DNA of 64,000 bases from JAGOEF01 sp964511665 (GTDB lineage: Bacteria > Bacteroidota > Bacteroidia > Bacteroidales > ML635J-15): contig CAZEHA010000014.1 of NCBI GenBank assembly GCA_964511665.1, forward strand, positions 1 through 64,000, in the 5' to 3' direction. Shown here one piece after another: positions 52,215 through 60,974 of the stretch; within the stretch, counting starts at the first letter, position 1; every line of letters starts with the position of its first letter. A program made the position numbers and the translations under genes. Below the pieces are notes generated by a model. It searched no databases. It was given only the letters and a program-made list of their open reading frames with translations, and was not told the DNA's origin.

Positions 52215-53978
52215 ATGAAACTTTCAGCAGTCAAAAATCTATTAAATAAGCGCTGGGTAGAGTTGCTTGTTTTTTCGATTTTTCTTGTTATAAATGCTTC
52301 GTTTCTGTTTAAGTATGAGTACATACACTCACTCGACGGACCACAGCATATTTACAATGCCACTGTGATTGCCGAACTTATAAAAGGCAACGATGCATTC
52401 TCAGAGTTTTTCAAAATTAATCCGGTAATTGTGGGATATTGGACCGGCCCTTTTTTGCTAAGCCTGTTGAACTTGATTTTTAAAGCTTCGGTTGCCATAA
52501 AGCTCTTACTGGTTATTTGTATTGCCGGGGTGGCCTATTCGTTTCGCTACCTGGTGTATTCTATTCATAAAAGAACCACCTATCTCAGCTTATTGATAAT
52601 CCCATTCACTACACATATTTTTCTAATGATGGGTTATTACACTTTTTCGCTGGCATGGATTTTCTTTTTTCTCACAATGGCATATTATATCCGCAACAGC
52701 GAAAAACTTGGAATAAAACAAATTGCAGTGCTGATGTTGTTTTTTACGGCACTGTATCTCAGCCATCTCATTGTATTTTCGTTTACACTGCTTTGCCTTG
52801 GTTTGTATGTTGTGCTTTGTTACGTGAAAAGCGCATTGAATAAAGAAAAAAACAGCCTGAAAAAACACCTGATAATTGCATCAAAACTATTGGCAGCTGC
52901 CCTACCTGCCATAATACTGGCAATTATTTACAGCACTCATGTATTTTACGTAAATCAAGGTGTTAGCAGTGGAGGACTACCCGGCGACGAATTGGCAAAG
53001 AATTTATTTATTGTGCGCAATTTAATGACTTTCAATTATGAGCACGAGCTGGTACTGGGTCGGGTTGTGTTTTTCACACTGCTTTCGCTTGTTCTATATA
53101 TTGTTGCAGCAGAAATAGTATCGGCAGTGAAGCACTACCGGAACGCAAAAACAGTGAAGTTATTTACCGACAGCAGCCATATTTGGTTTTTTCTCACACT
53201 GACAACAATAGCTATATATGTTTTTCTGCCCAACGGATTTGGCACCGGAGCCGTAAGTAACCGTGTGCTGGTTCTGTTATACTTTTTACTGATAGTATGG
53301 ATTTCGTCGCAAAAAATACATGCACTCTTAACAATTGCTGTGTTTGGTGTTTTTTTATACGTTGGAATTGAAAGACATAAGATTATCAATTCACATCTCT
53401 CGTTTTTAAACAGTGATGTAAAAGAGATTATGGAGGTGGCGTCTCACATGGAACCCAACAAAGTGTACTATGCAATGAACTACTCCGATTATTACAATCA
53501 CACCCACATGGCTTGTTATGCAGGGGCCGATAATCCGGTGGTTTATGTGAAAAACCCGCAATGCGAAGGGCATTTCCCTGTGATATGGAACAAAAAACGA
53601 CTACCCCGTGTTTGCCTTGGCAGTAAACCCTTAGCAAAGGCAAAATCGCTGAGCGATATTCCCGATTCAACCCAATTGTTGAAACTGGCCGATTATGTGC
53701 TTGTTTGGGGCAATTATGCTTTTATGTGGGACACAATCAGCACAAAGAAAACAATTGACAGATATTACATTCAAGTTGCGGTCAGTTCAAAAGGAAATGC
53801 TGCGTTATATAAATTCCGGTTCCCCGAAATGCTCGACAAGGGCTTTAAAAACATGAAAGAAAGTCCACAATGGATGGCCAATCTCAAAGAAAAAGCCAGC
53901 ATTTGGGGCATTCCTGTTGAGAATGTAATGTATCTGGATGCTTTCTACATGATTGACGGCTACATTGACCAATATTAA
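52215..53978 (+). CDS. Polytopic membrane protein, GT-C glycosyltransferase-like
   Basis: 587 residues from the ATG at 52215 (MKLSAVKNLLNKRWVELLVFSIFLVI); an upstream ATG at 52179 adds a non-family leader. About ten membrane helices occupy residues ~15-405, then a soluble ~180-residue C-terminal domain. The first extracytoplasmic loop contains YIHSLDGPQHIYNATVIAEL, where the acidic/His pattern recalls the catalytic loop of GT-C enzymes that use polyprenyl-phosphate sugars. No exact family recognised. It is 6 bases upstream of the GT9 heptosyltransferase gene, which supports a role in surface glycan assembly. Confidence 0.65.
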   Translation: MKLSAVKNLLNKRWVELLVFSIFLVINASFLFKYEYIHSLDGPQHIYNATVIAELIKGNDAFSEFFKINPVIVGYWTGPFLLSLLNLIFKASVAIKLLLVICIAGVAYSFRYLVYSIHKRTTYLSLLIIPFTTHIFLMMGYYTFSLAWIFFFLTMAYYIRNSEKLGIKQIAVLMLFFTALYLSHLIVFSFTLLCLGLYVVLCYVKSALNKEKNSLKKHLIIASKLLAAALPAIILAIIYSTHVFYVNQGVSSGGLPGDELAKNLFIVRNLMTFNYEHELVLGRVVFFTLLSLVLYIVAAEIVSAVKHYRNAKTVKLFTDSSHIWFFLTLTTIAIYVFLPNGFGTGAVSNRVLVLLYFLLIVWISSQKIHALLTIAVFGVFLYVGIERHKIINSHLSFLNSDVKEIMEVASHMEPNKVYYAMNYSDYYNHTHMACYAGADNPVVYVKNPQCEGHFPVIWNKKRLPRVCLGSKPLAKAKSLSDIPDSTQLLKLADYVLVWGNYAFMWDTISTKKTIDRYYIQVAVSSKGNAALYKFRFPEMLDKGFKNMKESPQWMANLKEKASIWGIPVENVMYLDAFYMIDGYIDQY

Positions 53979-53984
53979 ACCAGG

Positions 53985-54998
53985 GTGAATACATCAGAAA
54001 AAAAATATACGGTGAAATTTCTGATAATTCGATTCAGCAGTATGGGCGATATTGTTCTTACCACCCCGGTGTTGCGTTGCCTGAAACAGCAGGTTGAAGG
54101 CGCCGAAATTCATTTTCTCACCAAGCCACAATATGCATTTTTGCTCGAAAACAATCCCTATATCGACACCGTGCATTGCCTTGGTTCATTTGGAAGAACC
54201 TTAGACGCTTTGCGTAACGAACATTTCGATTACATCATCGATTTACACAACAATATCAGGTCGTTGCGGTTTAAACGTCGCTTGAAAGTACTCGATTTTT
54301 CGGTACGAAAGCTCAACTTCGAGAAGTGGCTGCTCACCGCGTTTAAAATAAACCGATTGCCACAACTGCACATTGTTGACAGGTATTTTGAAACCGTGAG
54401 CTTGTTCGATGCTAAAAACGATGGTAAAGGTCTCGACTATTTTGTTGAAGACAGGGACCTTACCGATATTCATCAGATATTTGAATCGCTGGAGAAGCCC
54501 TATATTGTAATTGCCATTGGAGGGCAACACCAAACAAAGAAACTGCCGGCAAAGCAAATTGCCGAGTTGTGCAGGCTGCTTAGGCACCCCAATGTTTTAA
54601 TTGGCGGCCCCGAAGACCTTGAAACGGCCAACGAAGTAACAAAACTGCTTCACAGCGATAAAACACTGAATGCTTGTGGTTTACTTAGCGTTGACGAATC
54701 GGCTTTGCTAATAAAACATGCTTGTGTGGTAATTACACACGACACCGGAATGATGCACATTGCAGCCGCGTTCAAAAAAATTGTTTTTTCGGTTTGGGGC
54801 AACACCATTCCACAATTTGGCATGAGTCCTTATATGGCTCATGAGCAATCGCAGCTGTTCGAAGTGCAGGGATTAAAGTGCCGACCCTGCTCTAAACTGG
54901 GCTATAGAAGCTGTCCAAAAAAGCACTTTAAATGCATGACCCTGCAGAATATTAAAGCCATCGCATTAGAAGCCAACAAAATAGGATACCAATGTTAA
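53985..54998 (+). CDS. Glycosyltransferase family 9 (heptosyltransferase-like)
   Basis: 337 residues from a GTG start 6 bases after the previous gene. GT9 signatures are clear: KFLIIRFSSMGDIVLTTPVLRCLK at the N-terminus, IDLHNNIRSLRFKR, PYIVIAIGGQHQTKKLPAKQ, and the donor-site motif THDTGMMHIAAAFKKIVFSVWG. These enzymes add heptose (or another ADP/NDP sugar) to the LPS core in the cytoplasm. The C-terminus has a cysteine-rich segment (GLKCRPCSKLGYRSCPKKHFKC), common in GT9 of this group. Confidence 0.92.
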   Translation: MNTSEKKYTVKFLIIRFSSMGDIVLTTPVLRCLKQQVEGAEIHFLTKPQYAFLLENNPYIDTVHCLGSFGRTLDALRNEHFDYIIDLHNNIRSLRFKRRLKVLDFSVRKLNFEKWLLTAFKINRLPQLHIVDRYFETVSLFDAKNDGKGLDYFVEDRDLTDIHQIFESLEKPYIVIAIGGQHQTKKLPAKQIAELCRLLRHPNVLIGGPEDLETANEVTKLLHSDKTLNACGLLSVDESALLIKHACVVITHDTGMMHIAAAFKKIVFSVWGNTIPQFGMSPYMAHEQSQLFEVQGLKCRPCSKLGYRSCPKKHFKCMTLQNIKAIALEANKIGYQC

Positions 54999-55180
54999 AG
55001 ACCTGCCCCCGATGCCAAAAAAAATTTCAGTGTACGGGCGATTACAAATGCAATTGCATGAATGTGAAAACCGACCCTGAAAAACTTGAAAAGATACGAA
55101 AAAAATACCGTTCGTGTCTGTGTCCCAAGTGTTTACAGCAGTTGTGCACTTGCGATGATAATGATTTGCAAAAAACATAA
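54992..55180 (+). CDS. Cysteine-rich CWC-type mini-protein
   Basis: 62 residues with ten cysteines (C5, C8, C14, C20, C22, C42, C44, C47, C52, C54). The pattern CPRCQKKFQC...CNC...CLCPKCLQQLC fits the small Cys_rich_CWC family and could bind one or two metal ions. It overlaps the 3' end of the heptosyltransferase gene by 7 bases, so it is translated in the same operon. The function of the family is unknown. Its 3' end contains the -33 box of the tRNA-Cys promoter. Confidence 0.8.
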   Translation: MLKTCPRCQKKFQCTGDYKCNCMNVKTDPEKLEKIRKKYRSCLCPKCLQQLCTCDDNDLQKT

Positions 55181-55196
55181 ATAATGTATATTTTTG
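55165..55196 (+). promoter_or_regulatory. Promoter of tRNA-Cys
   Basis: TTTG (55165-55168), a 20-base spacer, and TATTTTTG (55189-55196), a full match to TTTG-N19-21-TAnnTTTG, 12 bases before the tRNA. The -33 box lies inside the last codons of the upstream cysteine-rich gene. Confidence 0.7.
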
Positions 55197-55208
55197 CTTC
55201 ACCAAAAT

Positions 55209-55279
55209 GGTAACTTGGCCGAGTGGCTAGGCATCGGTCTGCAAAACCGGGTACGGCGGTTCGAATCCGCCAGTTACCT
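55209..55279 (+). tRNA. tRNA-Cys (anticodon GCA)
   Basis: Full cloverleaf. Acceptor stem GGTAACT (55209-55215) pairs with AGTTACC (55272-55278), discriminator T. The D arm contains TGGCCGAGTGGCTAGGCA. The anticodon stem TCGGT/ACCGG encloses the loop CTGCAAA, giving anticodon GCA. The T arm GGCGGTTCGAATCCGCC is intact. The 3' CCA is not encoded. The variable loop is short (class I). Confidence 0.97.
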
Positions 55280-55280
55280 C

Positions 55281-55320
55281 AAAAAAAAGAATCAGTAGAA
55301 ATACGGGTTCTTTTTTTGTT
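55281..55320. terminator. Bidirectional terminator between tRNA-Cys and the TonB-fusion gene
   Basis: AAAAAAAGAA (55282-55291) pairs with TTCTTTTTTT (55308-55317). The A and T arms give a poly-U tail on either strand, so it can end both the tRNA transcript and the convergent minus-strand operon. Confidence 0.7.
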
Positions 55321-55337
55321 TCGCACTGTATGCTTTT

Positions 55338-56543
55338 CTATTTCAGAGAGAATGTAACCGGTATTACGTACGACACTGCCACAGGTTTTCCGTTAGCACT
55401 ACCGGGTATAAAGTCGGGCAACATAGAAACAACACGCACAGCTTCAGCATTAAGCAAGGGGTCGACACCTCTCAGAACCTTCACCCCGCTTACCTTTCCG
55501 TTAACGCCAACAACAAACTCTACAAACACTTTCCCTTCAATTCCCTTGCTTTTAGCTTCGGCAGGGTATTTAATGTTTGAAGAAATAAACTTCAACATTG
55601 CGTTTTCGCCACCCGGAAACTGCGGGTTTACTTCTACCTGCGCAAACGAAACCACGTCAAGATCTTCGGAATCTTCATCGATAGCATCAATAATTTCGAC
55701 AAACTCCTGCTTATCACCCTCTGCTTCGGTCTTTTTGGCAGAAGTTTTATTTTTTTCGCTGCGCCGCGAATTATCTTTCTGTCCAGCAGTTGAAGCTGTG
55801 CGATTATCGGCCTTAGCTGCAGGAGGCGATGCCGCGCCCTGTCCCGAAGCATTTTCTTGATTTGACACACCACTAACTCCTCCCAGATTAAACAAGGTAT
55901 TTTGATCCTTATCTCTGTCGAAATTCTCTGCAACATCCTCTGATGTTGATTCCATGGCGATTTCTTCATCGCCGGCCTCACGAGAGTCTTCAAACAAAAC
56001 TAACTCATTATTGGCAACCGGAACCTGTTCCGGAAAAGGCTTTGCATAGTCGGTACCGGGTAAATATTGAGAATTATTCGCATTATCACGGTATTGTAGC
56101 GTGGCTGTTTGTTCTTCTGTCTCTTTTGCAATGGTTTCATCAACAATTTCCCTATTGCTCAACTGCGAAAATTCATCGGGATTATACAGGTTTTTTTCGG
56201 CATTAAAATTAATGAGAATGATGGTGCTGATTACCAATGTTAACAAAACCGCTGCAACAATCATGCGTTGGGTAGAAGGAGTGATTGTAATACGCCGTTT
56301 TTTTATTGAAAGAGCTTTTTCGTCAATCATCAAGTTTATGGTTTCAATTTCGGCATTCAGATCGAGTTCTGCAGGCATCGACTGTAATCCATCGAGAATA
56401 TCAGCACATATTTCACATTCGAGAATATGTTGTTTAACCATGGCGGCCTCTTCGTCAGAAAGACTTCCGTTGGCGTAGCGCTGCAATGTTTCAAACTGCA
56501 AGCAATCGCCCCGACCTGATATGTCTGTTTTACTGCTGATCAT
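55338..56543 (-). CDS. Anti-sigma factor fused to a TonB C-terminal domain
   Basis: 401 residues. Residues ~14-50 form a zinc-finger-type anti-sigma domain with H39, C43 and C46 (VKQHILECEICADILDG). One membrane helix spans ~94-113. A ~190-residue periplasmic linker of low complexity follows. The final ~90 residues form a TonB-type domain (NPQFPGGENAMLKFISSNIKYPAEAKSKGIEGKVFVEFVVGVNGKVSGVKVLRG). The gene overlaps the ECF sigma gene by 14 bases. The design implies a membrane protein that holds the sigma factor and whose periplasmic TonB domain touches an outer-membrane or cell-wall partner. Confidence 0.85.
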   Translation of the reverse strand: MISSKTDISGRGDCLQFETLQRYANGSLSDEEAAMVKQHILECEICADILDGLQSMPAELDLNAEIETINLMIDEKALSIKKRRITITPSTQRMIVAAVLLTLVISTIILINFNAEKNLYNPDEFSQLSNREIVDETIAKETEEQTATLQYRDNANNSQYLPGTDYAKPFPEQVPVANNELVLFEDSREAGDEEIAMESTSEDVAENFDRDKDQNTLFNLGGVSGVSNQENASGQGAASPPAAKADNRTASTAGQKDNSRRSEKNKTSAKKTEAEGDKQEFVEIIDAIDEDSEDLDVVSFAQVEVNPQFPGGENAMLKFISSNIKYPAEAKSKGIEGKVFVEFVVGVNGKVSGVKVLRGVDPLLNAEAVRVVSMLPDFIPGSANGKPVAVSYVIPVTFSLK

Positions 56544-57114
56544 GGCTTTTCTCGATCATGATTTTTAAATTCCTTTTCCCGTTTTGAATATAACTTTTCA
56601 CTTTCTTAATATCGTAACCTGTTTCGTTGCTGATTTGCTCATACGATTGTTGCTTCAGATAGAACAGTTCAACACAAACGCGCTGCTCCTTGTTCAATTT
56701 TGGCAAACATTGCTCCATGAGTGTCAGCATTTTTTCTTTCTCAACAACCTCTTGATGCAAAACCATATCGTCTTCCATAAAAACATTGCTATTGTTTTTA
56801 TACCCGTCGTCGAATTCAAATTGTTGCTTTGCACCCCTCAGTTGCATGAGGCAATGATTGCGAACCACACTATGCAACCACGATTTAAAATTGCTGACCT
56901 CGTGCGATTTTAATTTATCGATTAACACCTCGAAGATATCCATAGCGGCATCTTTGCACAATTCACTATCGCGCAAATACTTATAGCACAACGAATAAAT
57001 CATTCCGGTGTAACGTTTGAACAACACTGCTACCACATCGGCATTGCCGCTGTTGCTGTAAAGCTCAATAAGCTCGGCATCGGTTTTGGTTTTATATGTA
57101 TTCAGCCCAAACAC
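56530..57114 (-). CDS. ECF-type RNA polymerase sigma factor
   Basis: 194 residues from a GTG start (MFGLNTYKTKTDAELIELY). Region 2: LFKRYTGMIYSLCYKYLRDSELCKDAAMDIFEVLIDKL. Region 4: CLPKLNKEQRVCVELFYLKQQSYEQISNETGYDIKKVKSYIQNGKRNLKIMIEK with the helix-turn-helix. It recruits RNA polymerase to stress or envelope promoters. The downstream overlapping gene encodes its likely anti-sigma factor, so activity is probably controlled by that membrane protein. Confidence 0.93.
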   Translation of the reverse strand: MFGLNTYKTKTDAELIELYSNSGNADVVAVLFKRYTGMIYSLCYKYLRDSELCKDAAMDIFEVLIDKLKSHEVSNFKSWLHSVVRNHCLMQLRGAKQQFEFDDGYKNNSNVFMEDDMVLHQEVVEKEKMLTLMEQCLPKLNKEQRVCVELFYLKQQSYEQISNETGYDIKKVKSYIQNGKRNLKIMIEKSHDQQ

Positions 57115-57235
57115 GCGTAAGAATTTCTGCTAAAATATGAATTATTATTCAGGAGATTAATAATGTGTGAACGCTTTTTTTCGACAGTTTGTTTTTAACC
57201 TGTCGATGTTGTAATTTGGCGGTTTTAATGGAGTT

Positions 57236-57676
57236 ATGCATCTGCCCGAAAAAAGATTTGTAAGGTTTATCAAAAAGCATCATGTGTTTACATTATGCAC
57301 GGTGAATAATAAAGCAGCATGGTGTGCTTCGTGTTTTTATGCCTACAATGGCAGAAGTGTTTCACTGGTATTTACCACCGACCTCCACACCCGTCATGCA
57401 CAAGAAATGATTTCCAACAATTTGGTTGCCGGTAATATACATCTCGAAACACGCATTATAGGCCGCATCAGGGGGATACAGTTTACCGGACATGTTCGCA
57501 TGGCCGCAGACGATGAGTTAAGCCAGGTGCGCAAACTGTATCTCATAAGATTCCCATATGCGTTTATTGCAAAAACAGCATTTTGGGTTCTCGATATCGA
57601 CAGCATGAAGATGACCGACAACCGATTGGGCTTTGGTAAAAAACTTTTTTGGTACCGCCATGAGAATCAGGATTAA
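57236..57676 (+). CDS. YhbP/UPF0306-like pyridoxamine-phosphate-oxidase-fold protein
   Basis: 146 residues. A split-barrel flavin-binding-fold protein: FIKKHHVFTLCTVNNKAAWCASCFYAYNG, SLVFTTDLHTRHAQEMISNNLVAGNIH, IIGRIRGIQFTGHVRMA, and WVLDIDSMKMTDNRLGFGKKLFW. This matches the UPF0306/YhbP family, whose ligand (FMN or another cofactor) is not established. The 3' end overlaps the following methyltransferase gene by 17 bases. Confidence 0.8.
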   Translation: MHLPEKRFVRFIKKHHVFTLCTVNNKAAWCASCFYAYNGRSVSLVFTTDLHTRHAQEMISNNLVAGNIHLETRIIGRIRGIQFTGHVRMAADDELSQVRKLYLIRFPYAFIAKTAFWVLDIDSMKMTDNRLGFGKKLFWYRHENQD

Positions 57677-58550
57677 CGAAATATTCTCCGATTATTGCCT
57701 TATTGATTGCGGCAACAAAATGAAGCTAGAAAAGTTTGGCGCAGTAACATTAATCAGACCCGAAATATCGGCAACAACAAGCACTGAGCTCAGCATTAAC
57801 GAATGGAAAGCCATGGCCGACGCCCAATATGTGGAAAACGACCATTTGCGTGGCCATTGGGAATTTTTCAACACCGCCGTCGCACAACAACTACAAGCCG
57901 AGCAAACATGGCAAACCGTATGGCAATATGGACAGAATACTTTAAATATTCGGTTGCAACTGAGTGCATTTAAGCACACGGGTATTTTTCCGGAACAGGC
58001 ATTGAACTGGACATACCTTGCCGACAAGCAACATAGTGAGTACAAACCGTTGCAGATATTAAACCTTTTTGGCTACACAGGCGTTGCCAGTCTGGTAGCT
58101 GCACAACAGGGAAGCGCCCTTACCCATGTAGATTCTCTGAAACAGGTGGTTGAACGCGGCAAAAAAAACATGACCGATAACGGCATTTCTCAAATACGAT
58201 GGCTGGTTGACGACAGCAGGGCTTTTGTTACTCGCGAAATACGACGGCAAAAGCTTTACGATGGCATTATTCTCGATCCCCCTGCAGCGGGGCAGGGAAG
58301 CGGAGGCAAATTCTGGAAACTCGAAAAAGATCTGGAACCACTGCTTCAGCAACTCAGGCAACTGGTAAAATCTCGTTGTTTCATCATACTCAATTTGTAT
58401 GCGGCTAATTTACATATCGAATATCTCAGATATTTACAGGAAACATATTTTTTTGATTTTGCAGTGGACGTTTGCGACAGCATAGAAGGGCTGTCGAACA
58501 GCGGGAACAGTATACACCACGGGTATTTACTGAGGATTGAGCGTAAATAG
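57660..58550 (+). CDS. SAM-dependent methyltransferase (RlmI/RlmK-like)
   Basis: 296 residues from the ATG at 57660 (MRIRINEIFSDYCLIDCGNKMKLEKFGAVTLIRPE). The N-terminal strand pattern is that of RNA methyltransferases related to RlmI/RlmK. SAM motif I is ILNLFGYTGVASLVAAQQG, the acidic turn is VDSLKQVVERGKKNM, and the catalytic-type motif is ILDPPAAGQG. FKHTGIFPEQALNW before motif I is typical of the group. The exact target is unknown; rRNA is the most likely. It overlaps the upstream gene by 17 bases. Confidence 0.85.
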   Translation: MRIRINEIFSDYCLIDCGNKMKLEKFGAVTLIRPEISATTSTELSINEWKAMADAQYVENDHLRGHWEFFNTAVAQQLQAEQTWQTVWQYGQNTLNIRLQLSAFKHTGIFPEQALNWTYLADKQHSEYKPLQILNLFGYTGVASLVAAQQGSALTHVDSLKQVVERGKKNMTDNGISQIRWLVDDSRAFVTREIRRQKLYDGIILDPPAAGQGSGGKFWKLEKDLEPLLQQLRQLVKSRCFIILNLYAANLHIEYLRYLQETYFFDFAVDVCDSIEGLSNSGNSIHHGYLLRIERK

Positions 58551-58555
58551 GCCGG

Positions 58556-59776
58556 CTACGATAGCATGGCATCGGCTTTTTTCAAGGCTTCGGCAAACCT
58601 GTCGATTTCATCGAAAGTATTGTATAAGCCAAACGACACTCTAATGGTTCCCGAAATACCAAAATGCTGCATTACAGTTTCGGCACAATGGGTACCGGTG
58701 CGTGTGGCAAAGCCCATTTGGTCGAGCAGCACCCCCAAATCGTAAGGATGATGATTCTTAAGAAGAAACGAAATCAGGCTGCATTTTTTATTGGCGTTTC
58801 CATAAATGTTAAGACCATCTGATTCTGTCAGTCGACTTGTGGCATAATCGAGAAGTGCCGCTTCGTGCGCTGCAATATTGCCAATGCCAATGCTTTCAAT
58901 ATAGCGCAAGGCTTCGCCCAACGCGGCAGATCCTACATAGTCGGGGGTGCCGGCTTCGAACTTAAAAGGCAAATTGTTGTATTCACTTTTTTCGAAACTT
59001 ACTTTACTTATCATTTCTCCACCGCCCTGATACGGAGGAAGCTTCTCGAGCCATTCTTCCTTTCCGTAAAGAACACCTATTCCTGTGGGTCCATAAATTT
59101 TGTGTGATGAAAAAGTGTAAAAATCACAGTCTAAATCCTGAACATCTACACTCAGGTGTTGCACAGCCTGAGCTCCATCAACCAGCACTACTATGCCGTG
59201 TTTGTGCGCTTCGGCAATTATTTCTTTTACAGGATTAATGCTACCCAGTGCATTCGACACATGCCCTAAGGCAAGCAGACGTGTTTTTTCGGTAATTAGG
59301 GTAGAAAAAACACCGGCAACAAGTTCTCCTTTATTGCTGATGGGCCATTTTACGAGCCTTGCACCACGCCTCTGGCATGCCATCTGCCAGGGAACCAGAT
59401 TGGAATGATGCTCCATTTCGGTAACAATAATTTCGTCGCCATCACCAAGAAATGCTTCGGCAAACGAAAAAGCAACCAGATTGATTGCCTCGGTGGTGCC
59501 GCGCGTAAACACAATTTCGCAGCTGTTGCGCGCGTTTATAAACTGCCTTACGGTTTCGCGGGCCGCTTCCATTTCGTCGGTAGCCATGGCACTGAGGTAA
59601 TGTACCCCCCTGTGTACATTAGCATTGCATTGCTCGTACATGTATGTGATTTTTCGGATAACACAGTCGGGTTTTTGAGTAGTGGCTGCATTGTCGAAAT
59701 ACACAAGCGATTTGTTGTATACCCGAGTTTTTAAGATCGGAAAATTCTCACGTATCGAATTTATATTGTAGGCCAT
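58556..59776 (-). CDS. sufS: Cysteine desulfurase SufS
   Basis: 406 residues from the ATG at 59776 (MAYNINSIRENFPILKTRVYNKSLVYFDNAATTQKP). The frame runs 29 codons further upstream without family similarity and past a promoter-like box. PLP lysine K226 lies in TFSSHKIYGPTGIG, and the persulfide cysteine C364 in RTGTHCAETVM, the RxGxHC hallmark of SufS. It donates sulfur to SufE for Fe-S clusters. It is not clustered with other suf genes; sufE is at 41.5-41.9 kb. Confidence 0.95.
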   Translation of the reverse strand: MAYNINSIRENFPILKTRVYNKSLVYFDNAATTQKPDCVIRKITYMYEQCNANVHRGVHYLSAMATDEMEAARETVRQFINARNSCEIVFTRGTTEAINLVAFSFAEAFLGDGDEIIVTEMEHHSNLVPWQMACQRRGARLVKWPISNKGELVAGVFSTLITEKTRLLALGHVSNALGSINPVKEIIAEAHKHGIVVLVDGAQAVQHLSVDVQDLDCDFYTFSSHKIYGPTGIGVLYGKEEWLEKLPPYQGGGEMISKVSFEKSEYNNLPFKFEAGTPDYVGSAALGEALRYIESIGIGNIAAHEAALLDYATSRLTESDGLNIYGNANKKCSLISFLLKNHHPYDLGVLLDQMGFATRTGTHCAETVMQHFGISGTIRVSFGLYNTFDEIDRFAEALKKADAMLS

Positions 59777-59794
59777 GAATGCAATATTTATTTG

Positions 59795-59802
59795 CAAAAA
59801 TA
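59795..59802 (-). promoter_or_regulatory. Possible -7 box of sufS
   Basis: The minus strand reads TATTTTTG 18 bases before the ATG at 59776. Supports the downstream start. No -33 box at the right distance (nearest TTTG is 24 bases upstream). Confidence 0.35.
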
Positions 59803-59914
59803 ATGATATCGCTTGATAAAACTGCCCAAACTGTAATAAAAAGTTCAACGATGGCTTGTACATCGAAATGTGTCGAAATAAAATGCTAATTTCGTAACAT
59901 TGAGTTCAGCCCGA

Positions 59915-60970
59915 ATGAAAGGAATTAAAAAAACAGCTATGCTTTTTCGCACACGCGATTGGATGAAAAATAAGCTTGTTTTTAATGTATGTATTGCCAT
60001 GGCAGTTTTTCTGTATGTTGATGCCGAGGCAAGTACGGTTATTGTTCCACTATTTTTACTTGTGTTGTATATTCTAGGAGTGGGCAGCCTTGGATATTTG
60101 ATAAATGATTGGTTCGACCGCAACGAAGACAAAGCCGCAGGGCGAAATAACCTGTGCAATAAACTGCCTGCATGGCAAATTGCCACACTGTCCATAATGC
60201 TTTCGGCAATAGCCGTAGTTCCTGCCCTGCTAATGCTAAATCCCCCGATGCCTTATTTATTAGCTGTGGCAGTGCAAATTGCACTTTTTGTGCTGTATTC
60301 GGCTCCGTTGGTTCGCCTGAAATCGCGTTTTACCGGGCTTTTGGCCGATGCTCTGTTTTCGTATGCCCTACCCGGATTAATCGCTGTGTTATTATCGATG
60401 AACATCGGTACACCTGACGTATTAAGCGGACATATTGTGCCTGTGCTTGTATTGTGGTTGTTTTTTATGGGATTCAGAAGTATTCTGGGCCATCAAACAA
60501 AAGATTATGAAACCGACCTGAAAGCCGGGGTAACAACATTCACTGTGAACCATGGGATCAGGCTATCGAAAACATTGGCCGTAATGGCACTATGTGCCGA
60601 AATTGTAGGTTTGTTGTTGCTCGCATATTTGAGTCAAATGTTCCTGTTTGCTGCATTGCTGAACGCACCGGTATTATATATTATTGTTGAATGGGGAATT
60701 GATGGCGACTCGCGTAAGCACGAATACAGCCTCAGTAATATTACTGCAGAGCTAAATCAATTCTATAATTTGTATGCAGCCATTGCCGTAGCTTTTGTTT
60801 GTTCAGGCACTATTCATTGGGCATTTGCCATTTTATCGATTATTCTGCTGCTGCTTCGATTGCGTAACGAGTTGTTGCAACTAGGCAGAAAACTCTATCA
60901 TTCGGTGTTGTTGTATCTGTATTACAAGATGTTGGGTTTATGGGAACGTATTTGCAAAAAAAAGACATAG
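59915..60970 (+). CDS. UbiA family prenyltransferase
   Basis: 351 residues from the ATG at 59915 (a TTG at 59900 is possible). Nine or so membrane helices. First Asp-rich motif NDWFDRNEDKAAG (N64, D65, D68, D72). Second motif HQTKDYETDLKAG (D197, D201). Both motifs bind Mg-diphosphate in this superfamily. The RDWMKNKLVF start recalls polyprenyl-phosphate-linked members. The acceptor cannot be told from sequence. It is convergent with the methyltransferase gene, 4 bases apart, and sits beside two radical SAM genes. Confidence 0.85.
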   Translation: MKGIKKTAMLFRTRDWMKNKLVFNVCIAMAVFLYVDAEASTVIVPLFLLVLYILGVGSLGYLINDWFDRNEDKAAGRNNLCNKLPAWQIATLSIMLSAIAVVPALLMLNPPMPYLLAVAVQIALFVLYSAPLVRLKSRFTGLLADALFSYALPGLIAVLLSMNIGTPDVLSGHIVPVLVLWLFFMGFRSILGHQTKDYETDLKAGVTTFTVNHGIRLSKTLAVMALCAEIVGLLLLAYLSQMFLFAALLNAPVLYIIVEWGIDGDSRKHEYSLSNITAELNQFYNLYAAIAVAFVCSGTIHWAFAILSIILLLLRLRNELLQLGRKLYHSVLLYLYYKMLGLWERICKKKT

Positions 60971-60974
60971 GATT

